A DNA stretch of 64,000 nucleotides from Cohnella ginsengisoli (GCF_029525555.1 NZ_JAPDHZ010000004.1:124001-188000), one strand, 5' to 3'. Positions 21,622 through 30,954 are shown, counted from the stretch's first letter. Translations and numbers: made by a program. The notes: a model not told the origin generated them from the sequence alone.

Positions 21622-22047
21622 ATGGAAGGACCGAACCCGTCGTCCGGATCCGATTCGGAGATGGTCGAGCGAGCCCGCCGCACGTTCTGGGGATACCTGG
21701 GCTGCGAGCTGATCCGGCGGGACGCGCGCGAGACCGTCGTCGAGCTGGATGTCGAGGAGCGGCATATGAATTTGATCGGCATGATGCACGGCGGGGTGCA
21801 CACGGCTTTGCTGGACTCGGCCATGGGGCTGGCCGCGATGGCCGCGCGCCCGGACGAGGACGTCGTGACGTCCAGCCTGAACATCCATTTTACGGCGCCG
21901 GCGCGGGCGGGCAGGGTACGGGCGACCGCGACCGTCGTGCATATGTCCGGGCGAATGGTGACCGCTGAGGGAAGACTGTACACGGCGGACGGCAAGCTGT
22001 CTTCGATGGCGACCGCGTCCTTCCGCGTGCTCGATCGGAAGAGCTGA
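21622..22047 (+). CDS. PaaI-type acyl-CoA thioesterase (hotdog fold)
   Basis: 141-residue single-domain hotdog thioesterase. The GMMHGGVHTALLDSAMGLAAMA block is the PaaI/YbgC-like active-site helix, and VTSSLNIHFTAPARAGRVRATATVV forms the beta sheet. It probably hydrolyses acyl-CoA or aromatic-CoA thioesters; the exact substrate is unknown. ATG 21622 has GGGGAGGG upstream; an in-frame ATG at 21556 overlaps the end of lcfA. It is the last gene of the plus-strand fad operon, suggesting release of CoA from beta-oxidation intermediates. Confidence 0.82.
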   Translation: MEGPNPSSGSDSEMVERARRTFWGYLGCELIRRDARETVVELDVEERHMNLIGMMHGGVHTALLDSAMGLAAMAARPDEDVVTSSLNIHFTAPARAGRVRATATVVHMSGRMVTAEGRLYTADGKLSSMATASFRVLDRKS

Positions 22048-22092
22048 GCCGGTGCGGGCGGCCGACATCCGCTCGATCGCCATAAAGTCAAA

Positions 22093-22122
22093 AAAAGCCG
22101 TACCCCGGAGGGTACGGCTTTT
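22093..22122. terminator. Terminator for rpsT (convergent with the fad operon)
   Basis: Perfect 12-bp stem AAAAGCCGTACC / GGTACGGCTTTT with A run on the left and T run on the right, so it serves rpsT on the minus strand and possibly the fad operon on the plus strand. Confidence 0.85.
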
Positions 22123-22150
22123 AAACGCCATTATAGATTCAGGCACCGTC

Positions 22151-22423
22151 TTACGCTTGCGCGGACAGCGCGTTCAACTTCTTGGCGAGGCGGGACTTCT
22201 TGCGGGAAGCCGCGTTCTTGTGGATGAGGCCCTTGGTTACTGCCTTGTCCAGCTTCTTCTGTGCCACTTGAAGCGCATTCTTCGCTGCTTCGACGTCCGT
22301 ACCCACTACGGCTACGTCCGCTTGCTTAACGGCGGTACGAAGAGCGGACTTTTGGGAAGCGTTGCGAAGGCGGCGCTTCTCGTTCGTCTTGGTACGCTTG
22401 ATTGCGGATTTGATGTTCGGCAT
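22151..22423 (-). CDS. rpsT: 30S ribosomal protein S20
   Basis: 90-residue basic ribosomal protein of the small subunit, beginning MPNIKSAIKRTKTNEKRRLRN and ending SRLAKKLNALSAQA. It binds 16S rRNA in the body of the 30S subunit. The start at 22423 is set by AGGAGGTG on the reverse strand. It diverges from gpr, the same relation as in B. subtilis. Confidence 0.97.
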   Translation of the reverse strand: MPNIKSAIKRTKTNEKRRLRNASQKSALRTAVKQADVAVVGTDVEAAKNALQVAQKKLDKAVTKGLIHKNAASRKKSRLAKKLNALSAQA

Positions 22424-22610
22424 TGATTTCACCTCCTGCAAAAACTGCAAGTATTTCTCCACACAACTTGTAACATTCTATCATGCAAGGGGGCAAAACG
22501 CAAGACAATCGCGGAGCTGGCGATGCTGCTCCTTCGTGGCGGCATTGTGCAACCGGCGCGTGCGCGGATTGCGTTGCCCCGTCCAGCAGTCGGAGAGGAG
22601 CGAATACGCG

Positions 22611-23615
22611 TTGAGCGAACTTGATCTAAACATGTACGACGTCAGAACGGACTTGGCGCTCGAGGCCAAGGAGAGAGCGGAATCGCTGTCGGGCGGCACC
22701 ATTCCCGGTGTCTGGACCGAGACCGAACGCGAGGGCGGCATTACCGTCACGCGGATGGAGATTCAGACGGAACAGGGCGCGCAGGCGATCGGCAAAATGC
22801 AGGGGAACTATGTCACGCTGGAGGTGCCGGAGCTGAGACGCGGCGACACGGAGCTTCAGAACCGCGTCGCGACGGCGTTCGCCAGAGAATTCGAGGCGTT
22901 TCTTGCCCGGATCGGCGTCGGGCCGAAAACGTCCGTCATGGTCGTCGGACTTGGCAACGGCAAGGTGACGCCGGACGCGCTGGGACCGATCGTCGTCGAC
23001 AATTTGATGGTGACGCGACAGTTTTTCGAGCTGATGCCCGACCAGGTTGGCGAAGGCTACCGTTCCGTCAGCGCGATCGCGCCGGGCGTGCTCGGCACGA
23101 CGGGCATCGAATCGAGCGATATCGTGCTCGGCGCCGTGCAGCAGGCCAAGCCGGAGCTCGTCATCGCGATCGACGCGCTGGCGGCGAGATCGCTCGAGCG
23201 CGTCAATACGACGATTCAGATCGCTGACACGGGCATTCACCCGGGCTCCGGCATCGGCAACAAGCGCAAGGGTCTGACGCGCGCGACGCTGGGCGTGCCG
23301 GTGCTGGCGATCGGCGTGCCGACTGTGCTGTACGCCTCCACGATCGTGAACGACGCGATGGACATGGTGCTGGCTCATATGAAAAAGCATACGCCCGATA
23401 CCGATCCGCTGTTCGGCGTCTTCGGCACGATGGCGGGCCAGGAACGGCTTCAGTTGGTCAAAGAGGTGCTGCAGCCGGTCGGCCACGACCTTTTGGTCAC
23501 GCCCAAAGAAATCGACGACTTCATCGAAGACCTCGGCAACATCGTCGCGAGCGGCCTCAATGCGGCGATGCACCAGGCGATCGACACGGACAACGTGGCC
23601 GCCTACACGCACTGA
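22611..23615 (+). CDS. gpr: GPR spore germination protease
   Basis: 334-residue protease that degrades small acid-soluble spore proteins at germination. It is made as a zymogen; the N-terminal MYDVRTDLALEAKE is the conserved propeptide region. Family blocks are VVGLGNGKVTPDALGP, GVLGTTGIESSDIV, VIAIDALAARS, QIADTGIHPGSGIGNKRKG and GVPTVLYASTIVND. TTG 22611 lies behind GGAGAGGAG; the open frame upstream has no ribosome site. In Bacillus spoIIP follows directly; here a 14.8-kb island separates the two. Confidence 0.95.
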   Translation: MSELDLNMYDVRTDLALEAKERAESLSGGTIPGVWTETEREGGITVTRMEIQTEQGAQAIGKMQGNYVTLEVPELRRGDTELQNRVATAFAREFEAFLARIGVGPKTSVMVVGLGNGKVTPDALGPIVVDNLMVTRQFFELMPDQVGEGYRSVSAIAPGVLGTTGIESSDIVLGAVQQAKPELVIAIDALAARSLERVNTTIQIADTGIHPGSGIGNKRKGLTRATLGVPVLAIGVPTVLYASTIVNDAMDMVLAHMKKHTPDTDPLFGVFGTMAGQERLQLVKEVLQPVGHDLLVTPKEIDDFIEDLGNIVASGLNAAMHQAIDTDNVAAYTH

Positions 23616-23705
23616 CCGATCCGGGTCGCGCGAGAGGTCAAGCGGGCCGTTTTTCCGCGCAGCGCGCCGCTGCGGGGAGGCGGCCTTTGCTCTGCGCGCG
23701 CAGGC

Positions 23706-24045
23706 GCGGGTGATTCTGGATAAGACGATCTACGCGGAGCAACTGTGGCGAGGTGCTGTTTTGTTCCCGGTTGGGACTACATACGCAGAGCAACCGTGGT
23801 GAGTTGCTGTTTTGTTCCCGGTTGGGACTACATACGCAGAGCAACCGTGGTGAGTTGCTGTTTTGTTCCCGGTTGAGACTACATACGGGGAGCAACTGTG
23901 GCGAGTTGCTGTTTTGTTCCCGGTTGAGACTTTATACGCGGAGCAACTGTGGTGAGTTGCTGTTTTGTTCCCGGTTGAGACTACATACGGGGAGCAACTA
24001 TGGCGAAGGGTTAGTTTGATCCTGGATAGGACTGTATGCGAAGGC
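23706..24045. repeat. 51-bp tandem repeat array A
   Basis: Five nearly identical 51-bp units run from 23757 to 24011 (each starting TGTTTTGTTCCCGG), flanked by one decayed unit on each side (23706-23756 and 24012 onward). Variation within units is limited to a few positions such as GGGACT/GAGACT and CGCAGAGC/CGGGGAGC. Each unit has an internal inverted repeat AGCAAC...GTTGCT. Because 51 is a multiple of three, frames stay open on both strands, but no ribosome site or codon-like pattern supports a protein. The array begins about 90 bases after gpr. I see no gene in 23616-24209. Confidence 0.9.
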
Positions 24046-24108
24046 TTGCAGCGCCGGCTCCAAGACGCCGACTTCCATAAGCTTTTTACCGCGCCTCATC
24101 GTATACGC

Positions 24109-24151
24109 TTACTTCGTTAGCCTTTGTTATGTATAATGAGTATCGCTAACG
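24109..24151 (+). promoter_or_regulatory. Candidate promoter and inverted repeat upstream of the two-component genes
   Basis: TTACTT (24109-24114), a 17-base spacer and TATAAT (24132-24137) form a plausible sigma-A promoter. It is bracketed by the inverted repeat CGTTAGC (24115-24121) and GCTAACG (24145-24151), a possible regulator site. Inferred from pattern only. Confidence 0.5.
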
Positions 24152-24209
24152 ATAACCGGACATGAGGCGTCATCTGTTTAGGGCGTGTCCTTCTGCGAGG
24201 AGAAGCTTC

Positions 24210-26086
24210 ATGATAAAAGGAAACCGGCGGCTCGCCCGCCCGCGAAGATGGTGGCCGGAACGGATGGAGAGCAAGCTCATCATCGTGTTCCTTTTCCTGA
24301 TCATCCTTCCGATCGGCGTACTCACTTACGTCGCCGCGCAGCGCTATTCGAATTCGATCGAGAGCAACACGGTCACGTTCGTCTCCCAATTGTCGGACCA
24401 GATGATGGGGAAGATGGACGATTATATCGAAGACATGAAAAAAATATCGATCATTCCCTCTTATCAATCCGATATCATGGAAGGCCTGAAGATGTCGAAC
24501 AGATTTTATGGGGGGGCAGACCGAAGGCGAAGCCGGAGGCAGCGGCGTCCTGACGGAGCAGGAGCGCACGCGGCTCGCCATCGACCGCAAGATCGGCAGC
24601 AGCATTTATTTTATCAACAATATTAAAAGCAGCACGAACGTCGTTTATTTGTTCGACGTTTACGGTAATCCGTACTTCGCCATCAAGAATACGGCCATCC
24701 GGTCCGATCTGCGGGACGTGCTGCCAAGGTGGACGGAGCTCGCAGAGGAGGCGCACGGCACGCCGGTGCTCGTCAGCACCCAGGACGTCGCGGGACGGGC
24801 GACGAGCAGCCGCTACGTGTTCACGGTCGTCCGCAAGATGATCGATCCGCGAACCTTCGAATCGATCGGGATGATCGCGATCGACGCGAACATCGGCGTC
24901 ATCGACAACATCATCAAGGACCTGGACAAGTCAACGCACGGGAAAACGCTGGTCGTGGACGAGAGCGGCAGCGTCGTGTACGACAGCGACAAGTCCCTTA
25001 TCGGGCAAAATCTTAAAAACAGCGATCTGATGCCCGGGGCATTAACCGAGCAGGGGAGTTTCCACACGAAAATCGACGGCAAAGCCATGCTGGCGATCTT
25101 CAAAGAATCGTCGGTCACCGGATGGAAAGTGCTGATCACGATCCCGGAGGACGAACTGATGGCTGACGCGCTGCGGACCCGCACGTTTACGGTCGCGGCT
25201 GCGCTCGCCATAATGGCGTTCGCTCTGTTGATCTCGCTCGTGCTGGTGTTCGCGATTACGCGGCCGCTCCGGGGATTGGTTCACATGATGAAGGAAGTGC
25301 AGACGGGCAATCTCGACGTCGTATTCCCCGTCGTCAGCCGAGACGAAGCGGGTCTCGTCGGCAGCGCGTTCAACCGGATGATCGACCGCATCAAGACGTT
25401 GATCCAGGATATCTACTCGGTGGAGGAGCGCAAGAAGGAAGCCGAGCTGCAATCGCTGCAGCATCAGATCAATCCGCACTTCATTTATAATACGCTCGAA
25501 TCGATCCGCATGACGGCCGTGCTCAGCGACAACAAAGAAGTGGCGACGATGACCCAGCTCCTCGGCAAGCTGCTCCGGTACAGCATTCACGGCGGGCTGG
25601 AGAGCGTGCCGATCGCGAAGGAATGGGAGCATCTGGGCATTTACGTGCAGCTGCTGAATTACCGGTACGGCAGCCGCTTCGAGCTGGAGCTGCCCGATGC
25701 GCGGGAGACCGAGGGGCTGAACGTGATCAAGCTGCTTTTTCAGCCGATCGTAGAGAACGCGGTTTATCATGGGCTTCACGAGTCCCGCAGCGGGATGACC
25801 ATTCGCGTCTTCTGCAGGCAGGAGGGCAAAGACCTCCTCTTCGAGGTGGCCGACGACGGAGAGGGTATGGAAGAAGAGACGCTGCGCAAGCTCCAGGAAT
25901 CGCTGCTCCGCGTACCTGAAGGAGACAACACCGGCATCGGGCTAAGAAACGTCAACGAGCGCATCAAGCTGAAGTACGGAGAAACCTACGGGCTCTCGAT
26001 CCGCAGCCAGTTCGGCCAAGGCACGATCGTGAGCGTCCGCCTGCCGGCGGCGCCCGCAGCGCGACAAGGGGGGAGAATCGACATGA
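24210..26086 (+). CDS. YesM-type sensor histidine kinase (one apparent frameshift)
   Basis: Membrane kinase of the YesM family. It has an N-terminal membrane segment (IIVFLFLIILPIGVLTYVAA), an extracellular Cache-like sensor region, a second membrane segment (AALAIMAFALLISLVLVFAI), HAMP, His-kinase (LQSLQHQINPHFIYNTLESI, phospho-His in QHQINPHFIYN) and HATPase (DDGEGMEE, TGIGLRNVNERIKL). The frame breaks at G7 24510-24516. A second G6 run (26068-26073) makes the sequence run on into the regulator; with one G fewer the kinase ends in a TGA overlapping the next start as ATGA, giving 624 residues. It probably senses an extracellular sugar. Confidence 0.88.
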
Positions 26087-27609
26087 TCGTCAATATCGCC
26101 GTCGTCGACGACGAGGAAAAAATCAGGCAAGGGCTCGCCAAGTTAATCGAAATGACGGGCGAAGAATTTAAGATCGTCGGCATTTATTCGGGCGGACTGG
26201 AGCTGCTCGGCGAGCTGGGCAGTCTCGAGGTGGATCTCGTATTCACCGACATCAAGATGCCGCAGATGAACGGGCTGCAGCTCATCGAGCAGGTCCAGCG
26301 CCGGAGGCCGAAGGTGAAGTTCGCCGTACTCAGCGGCTTCAGCGACTTCGAGTTCGCAAGAGGCGCCATTCGGCAGGGCGTCGAGGATTATCTGCTGAAG
26401 CCGGTCGACCAGGACGAGCTTGGCGAGCTGTTGCGCCGCGTCAAAAACAACCTGGAGCTGGAAAGCTACCGCAAAGCCGTCGCGGCGGAGGAGCATATCC
26501 GGCTTCTGCTGGGGAGCGACGTCAGGCATCTGCCCGGCCATATGACGGAGGGCGCCGGACGCGAGCTGTCGCAGATCGGACTGTTCAGGGAACACTTCGC
26601 GGTCGTCCTGCTGCGGACGGATCCTGAACTGACGGGCGAACGGCTTGCCTTTTATATGGAAGCTTGGAATCGGGAGCATCGGAGCTTCGTGTGGGAGCCG
26701 AGGCAGTCGGTCATCGTCGTGGCGATCGGCCAAGGCGATCATGACGACACGGCTCGCGGCATCGCCTCGACCCTGCTCCAGCGAATCCCGCATGCGGTCC
26801 AGGCTCGGATCGGCGTAAGCGCCGTCCACCAAGGTCCGCTCAAGCTTCGGGACGCTTACCTGGAAGCGGAGGTCGCGATGCAGCAGGTATGGTACGAGGA
26901 CGGCATCAAGGCGATGAACGATTTCCTGCACCTGTCGAGGAGACAAGAAGACGTCTCGGGGCTGCTACGGCTGCTCGACAAAGATTTCCGTCCGGCGCTG
27001 CAGCTGCTCGATCTGCCCCGAGCGGAATCCGCGCTGCGAAACTGGCTGGAGGAGGCGGGCAAGCTTCGCCCGGCTTGGCCGGCGCTTAGCGAAGCGGCTG
27101 CCGCCGTGTTCGGCTTGCTGCGCGGGGAGCTGAGCGGGCGGCAAACCCGGCTCCCGGCCGGGGAGACCGAGGACGAGCAGCTGCGGCTGTCGCCGGTTCG
27201 GTTCGTGAGCTGGCATACATTTACATCGGAATTTATGGAGTCGGCAACCGCTCTGCTTCACATACTGAAGGAAGCCAGGCAGGAAAATCGCGTCGTCGAA
27301 AACGTGAAAGCCTACGTGCAGGAACATTTTACGGAAGAGCTCGAGCTGCAGCGGCTCGCGGATCGCGTCTACTTGACCCCGAGCTACCTGAGCAAGCTGT
27401 TCAAGACGGAGACCGGCGAGACGATCACGGATTACATCATTTCCGTCCGCATCGCCCATGCCAAGGAGCATCTCATCCGCAACCCCGCGCTTAAAACGTA
27501 CGAGGTGGGCGAGATGGTCGGATACGGGGACCCCGCATACTTCAACAAGGTATTCAAAAAAGTCGTCGGGCTGACGCCAAAAGAGTATCGGGAGCGAGTT
27601 AGGTTATAG
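26083..27609 (+). CDS. YesN-type response regulator with AraC DNA-binding domain
   Basis: 508-residue regulator. The receiver domain starts IVNIAVVDDEEKIRQGLAKL, with phospho-acceptor Asp in VDLVFTDIKMPQMNGLQL and KPVDQDE near its end. A long middle region follows, then two AraC helix-turn-helices at the C-terminus (LQRLADRVYLTPSYLSKLFK, VGEMVGYGDPAYFNKVFKKV). AAGGGGGGAG stands a proper distance before ATG 26083, which argues that it is a separate protein and not part of a kinase fusion. It likely activates the neighbouring ABC permease operon. Confidence 0.88.
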   Translation: MIVNIAVVDDEEKIRQGLAKLIEMTGEEFKIVGIYSGGLELLGELGSLEVDLVFTDIKMPQMNGLQLIEQVQRRRPKVKFAVLSGFSDFEFARGAIRQGVEDYLLKPVDQDELGELLRRVKNNLELESYRKAVAAEEHIRLLLGSDVRHLPGHMTEGAGRELSQIGLFREHFAVVLLRTDPELTGERLAFYMEAWNREHRSFVWEPRQSVIVVAIGQGDHDDTARGIASTLLQRIPHAVQARIGVSAVHQGPLKLRDAYLEAEVAMQQVWYEDGIKAMNDFLHLSRRQEDVSGLLRLLDKDFRPALQLLDLPRAESALRNWLEEAGKLRPAWPALSEAAAAVFGLLRGELSGRQTRLPAGETEDEQLRLSPVRFVSWHTFTSEFMESATALLHILKEARQENRVVENVKAYVQEHFTEELELQRLADRVYLTPSYLSKLFKTETGETITDYIISVRIAHAKEHLIRNPALKTYEVGEMVGYGDPAYFNKVFKKVVGLTPKEYRERVRL

Positions 27610-27670
27610 TTATCCAAATTGAAGACAAGGAAAACAAACGTAGAACCTTAAAAGGCATAACCGAATCGGG

Positions 27671-27693
27671 TATAATCATTGTAAGCGATTTCC
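27671..27693 (+). promoter_or_regulatory. Candidate -10 box with cre-like site before the ABC permease operon
   Basis: TATAAT (27671-27676) is followed after three bases by TGTAAGCGATTTCC, which fits the cre consensus TGWAANCGNTNWCA except for one base. CcpA binding there would block transcription in the presence of preferred sugars. An almost identical element follows the -10 of the sugar-binding protein gene at 34600. The -35 is not convincing, which would fit an activator-dependent promoter. Confidence 0.55.
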
Positions 27694-27731
27694 ATACGGT
27701 GACTTGACCGACGACGAAAGCAGGGGTGTCT

Positions 27732-28607
27732 ATGTTTAACCTGAGTTACAAAACGCAGCGGATTCTCATTCTTTTCGGATTCCTCACGATTCCGGTCCTC
27801 TTGTCGTTGACCTTTTCGTACTATCCGGCGCTGTCGTTGCTTTACTACAGCTTCACGGACTGGAGCGGCCTCGGTTGGGAAATGAATTGGGTCGGATTCG
27901 ACAACTATAAGGAGATTTTCTCCCGTCCGGAAATTTTCGGGGTCTTTAAGAACAATGCCTATTACTTCGTAGGCGGCCTGCTCCAGACGGCTGTCGCGCT
28001 TTACTTCGCGATCGTGCTGACTAGCAGGCTCAAGGGACGGAACATCTTCCGCTCGCTTCTGTTCGTCCCGTACGTGCTGCACAGCGTTGCCATCGTTATC
28101 ATGTTCCGCAATGTGTACCATGTCGAATACGGTTCGCTGAATATTTTCCTCCAAGCGATCGGACTGGACTCTTGGCAGCACGCCTGGTTGAGCAAAGGCT
28201 TCGCTAACTACTCACTCGCCTTTATCTCGATCTGGAAATACTTCGGCCTGACGATGGTCATCTTCATCGGCGCGCTGCAATCCATCCCGGCCGACAACTA
28301 CGAAGCCGCCAAGATCGACGGCGCCTCTGGTTGGCAGACGTTTCGCTTCATCACACTACCCGGCATTCGAAGCGTTCTTGAGCTGATGCTGATCCTGACT
28401 TTGACAGGCGCACTCGAAGCGTTCGATATTCCGTATGTAATGAAGTTGGGCGCGGACGACACGCATACCTTCGTCTCGAAGACGATCGATATGGCCTTTA
28501 AGTTCCAACAGGCCGGTCTGGCGTCGGCAATGGCTATCGTCCTGCTGCTGATCGTCATCGCCTTCATCATCCTGCAGCGGAAGCTGCTGTTCAGGGAGGA
28601 GAAATAA
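27732..28607 (+). CDS. Sugar ABC transporter permease (MalF/UgpA type)
   Basis: 291-residue inner-membrane permease with six predicted helices. The cytoplasmic EAA loop, which contacts the ATPase, reads YEAAKIDGASGWQTFRFITLP. ATG 27732 is taken over the in-frame GTG two codons earlier because of AGGGGTG spacing. It precedes a second permease by three bases. No ATPase gene is present in the window, so the transporter probably uses a shared MsmX-like ATPase, as many Firmicute sugar importers do. Substrate inferred from neighbours: beta-mannan oligosaccharides. Confidence 0.9.
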   Translation: MFNLSYKTQRILILFGFLTIPVLLSLTFSYYPALSLLYYSFTDWSGLGWEMNWVGFDNYKEIFSRPEIFGVFKNNAYYFVGGLLQTAVALYFAIVLTSRLKGRNIFRSLLFVPYVLHSVAIVIMFRNVYHVEYGSLNIFLQAIGLDSWQHAWLSKGFANYSLAFISIWKYFGLTMVIFIGALQSIPADNYEAAKIDGASGWQTFRFITLPGIRSVLELMLILTLTGALEAFDIPYVMKLGADDTHTFVSKTIDMAFKFQQAGLASAMAIVLLLIVIAFIILQRKLLFREEK

Positions 28608-28610
28608 GCG

Positions 28611-29438
28611 ATGGAGCGCCAAAATAAAGCATGGACCATATTCCGTTATGTCACGATCGCGATCGGACTGTTTATCGTGTTTTTCCCGATCTACTCCGTG
28701 CTGATTTCGGCGTTTAAAACCAAAGTCGAATATTACAATTCGGGTCTTGCGCTGCCGCATGACTGGTTTAACTTCGATAACTTCAGAAAAGTGTTCAAGG
28801 TCGGACGTCTCGGCCTGGGCTTTAAAAACATCTTCATTATTCTCGTCGTGTCGCTTGCAGGCAACGTGCTGATCGGTACGATGGTCGCCTACGCGCTCGG
28901 CCGCTTCGACTTTAAGATGAAGAAGCCGATCATGGGCATGTATCTCGTCGCCCAGGTCATTCCGATGATTACGACGCAGGTTGCGACGTTCCAGGTCATC
29001 AAGTTTCTAGGCGCCTACAACGAGATTTATGCGCCGATGCTGCTGTACCTTGGCGCGGACGTGCTGCAGATCGTCATCTACCTGCAGTTCGTCAATAACA
29101 TTCCGAAGGATCTCGACGAGAGCGCCATGGTCGAAGGCGCGTCCCTGTTCAAGATTTACCGGTCGATCATCTTCCCGCTGCTCGCCCCGGCGACGGCAAC
29201 GCTGATTATCATGAAGACGATCTCGATCTACAACGACTTTTACACGCCATATCTATACATGCCGGCACGAAAGCTCCAAGTCGTATCGACCGCAATCTAT
29301 TCTTTTGTAGGTCCCAACGCTGCTGAAATTAATGTCATTTCGGCGGGTATCCTGATCATCTTTATCCCGACGCTCGTGATCTATCTGTTCCTGCAGCGTT
29401 TTATTTTCGCAGGCGTCACGAACGGCGCGGTCAAATAA
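28611..29438 (+). CDS. Sugar ABC transporter permease (MalG/UgpE type)
   Basis: 275-residue partner permease with six membrane helices and the EAA loop DLDESAMVEGASLFKIYRSIIFP. GGGAGGAG precedes the ATG, and the gap to the upstream permease is only three bases, so the two are co-translated. It ends just before a hairpin that combines a terminator with a palindrome. The cognate binding protein is probably the lipoprotein at 34673, about 5 kb downstream behind the catabolic genes. Confidence 0.9.
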   Translation: MERQNKAWTIFRYVTIAIGLFIVFFPIYSVLISAFKTKVEYYNSGLALPHDWFNFDNFRKVFKVGRLGLGFKNIFIILVVSLAGNVLIGTMVAYALGRFDFKMKKPIMGMYLVAQVIPMITTQVATFQVIKFLGAYNEIYAPMLLYLGADVLQIVIYLQFVNNIPKDLDESAMVEGASLFKIYRSIIFPLLAPATATLIIMKTISIYNDFYTPYLYMPARKLQVVSTAIYSFVGPNAAEINVISAGILIIFIPTLVIYLFLQRFIFAGVTNGAVK

Positions 29439-29464
29439 GACGATTTCCGGCCATGACGCTAACG

Positions 29465-29521
29465 ATCCGAATGTGTTATGATAACAATTAATCTTGTTAT
29501 CAACGCATTCGGATTTTTTTT
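29465..29521 (+). terminator. Terminator hairpin containing a LacI-type palindrome
   Basis: An outer stem (ATCCGAATGTGTT with AACGCATTCGGAT, one G-T pair) extends into an inner stem GATAACAA/TTGTTATC and is followed by eight T, making a very stable terminator for the permease operon. The same bases contain TGATAACAA-N6-TTGTTATCA (29479-29502) and the odd palindrome TGTTATGATAACA (29474-29486). These match half-sites upstream of the GH113 and binding-protein genes. It lies directly before the lacI gene, so one element may both terminate and serve as operator for lacI. Confidence 0.75.
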
Positions 29522-29545
29522 ATGGCGGAAAGGGTCGTACGAGAG

Positions 29546-30616
29546 ATGTCGAAGAAAGTAACGATGCAGCAAATCGCCGATCACGTCGGCGTCTCGAAGT
29601 TTGCCGTGTCCAAGGCGCTCGCCGGCAAATCCGGCGTAAGCGCGGAGACCCGGGAAAAAATCATCAGCTCGGCGACGCAGCTCGGATACTTTGCGGGCAA
29701 GCGAATCAAGAGCTCGGCGTCTCGCGCCTCGGCCGATCCGGCCGGCAGGACGCAGCGGGAGACGATCATCGTGCTCATCCCGAACGTCCGGGAGCAGAAT
29801 CGCCATTCCTTCTACTGGGGACGCATCATCGACGGGATCACCACCGGACTCGAGCAGCATCGGCTCGGCATGATGATCGTCACGGAGCATATTACGGACA
29901 ATTTCATCAAGCTGATCAATCCGGACGGCGTGCTCGGCATCGTCTGCGTCGGCCACATCTCCAACCAGCTGCTGCTCGAGATTCGCAATCTGTCGATCCC
30001 GTTCGTCATGGTGGACCACGAGGACCCGCTGATTCCGTCGGACGCGCTGTTCATGAACAATTACGAGTGCATGCGCCGCGTGACCAATTACTTGCTCGGC
30101 AACGGTCACCGCAAGCTCCAGTTCGTGGGCAACACCCGCTATTCGCGAAGCTTCTTCGACCGCTGGCTTGGCTACCGTTCCTTGCTCGAGGAGCAGGAGG
30201 TGCCGTTCGAGCAGGAGCCGGGACTTATCTCGCTCGAGGGGGAAAACCGGTCCGAACATACGGAAGCGCTCACGGAAATCGTAAGCGAAATGAAAGCGCG
30301 CGAGGCGCTGCCGACCGCGTTCGTCTGCGCGAACGATTCGCTCGCGCTGTGCGTCGTCACGGCGCTGATGAAGCATGGTATCCGCGTGCCCGAGGACGTC
30401 TCCGTCACCGGCTTCGACAACATCGACGACGCCGCGCTGTCGACGCCGACGCTCAGCACGGTCAACGTCAACAAGGAGGCGCTCGGCCAGCGGGCGGTGG
30501 AGACGCTGCTGTGGCGCATCAACCATCCGGACAGCCCGAAGGAGCGGATTCTGCTGTCGGGAGATTTCGTGTTCAGGCAGTCGACGGGACTGGCGAACGG
30601 GGAATCACAAGCGTAG
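29546..30616 (+). CDS. LacI-family transcriptional regulator
   Basis: 356-residue regulator. N-terminal LacI helix-turn-helix is VTMQQIADHVGVSKFAVSKALAGKSGVS, followed by a periplasmic-binding-like effector domain ending GLANGESQA with family motifs FVCANDSLALCVVTALMKHGIRVPEDVSVTGFDNID. ATG 29546 is chosen because the HTH begins right after it; an in-frame ATG at 29522 sits in the terminator T run. It lies between the transporter genes and the mannan genes and probably represses the latter in the absence of an inducing disaccharide. TTGTTATC half-sites occur in front of three transcription units here. Confidence 0.9.
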   Translation: MSKKVTMQQIADHVGVSKFAVSKALAGKSGVSAETREKIISSATQLGYFAGKRIKSSASRASADPAGRTQRETIIVLIPNVREQNRHSFYWGRIIDGITTGLEQHRLGMMIVTEHITDNFIKLINPDGVLGIVCVGHISNQLLLEIRNLSIPFVMVDHEDPLIPSDALFMNNYECMRRVTNYLLGNGHRKLQFVGNTRYSRSFFDRWLGYRSLLEEQEVPFEQEPGLISLEGENRSEHTEALTEIVSEMKAREALPTAFVCANDSLALCVVTALMKHGIRVPEDVSVTGFDNIDDAALSTPTLSTVNVNKEALGQRAVETLLWRINHPDSPKERILLSGDFVFRQSTGLANGESQA

Positions 30617-30637
30617 AAAAGACTAATTGATTACAAG

Positions 30638-30665
30638 ACGCTGCAGATGATACTGCGGCGTTTTT
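30638..30665 (+). terminator. Terminator after lacI
   Basis: Stem ACGCTGCAG / CTGCGGCGT with one G-T pair, followed by TTTTTG. The rest of the 338-base gap to the GH113 gene holds a promoter and operator but no gene. Confidence 0.7.
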
Positions 30666-30831
30666 GTCGTTGTTGCGTTGACTTGTCAGTGGTTCGTGGA
30701 CCAGATATCCGCCATTGCTGAAAATCGAGGATTTAAAGCGTGCGACCGGACAGTGGTTCCGTTCATTATTCGGCGCCTTCATCCGGTTCATTTTTGATCT
30801 GTGGACAAATAATGAAGGAGGTCAGTTCCCA

Positions 30832-30910
30832 TTGACTTCTCTTCCCCAGGTGGTACAATCACCTTGAGAATATTGTTATCTAAAATGACTAACAAAATAG
30901 ATAACAATAT
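30832..30910 (+). promoter_or_regulatory. Promoter and LacI-type operator of the mannan catabolic genes
   Basis: TTGACT (30832-30837), 16-base spacer and TACAAT (30854-30859) form a good sigma-A promoter. Just downstream stands a perfect 12-bp inverted repeat ATATTGTTATCT (30870-30881) / AGATAACAATAT (30899-30910), with another half-site TAACAA between them (30890-30895). Binding there would act as a transcriptional roadblock. The half-site matches those at 29479-29502 and 34524-34545. Confidence 0.75.
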
Positions 30911-30954
30911 AACACCGCGCGTTTACAAAAGGTTCGCGCAAAGGAGCTGCAAGC

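Noticed and set aside
23753..24019. ORF of 17-residue repeats in array A (LLFCSRLGLHTQSNRGE) as a small protein
   Set aside because: Open only because the repeat length is a multiple of three; both strands stay open, there is no ribosome site, and the composition is unlike neighbouring genes.
23706..24045. Array A as a CRISPR
   Set aside because: The whole 51-bp unit repeats without unique spacers, and there are no cas genes.
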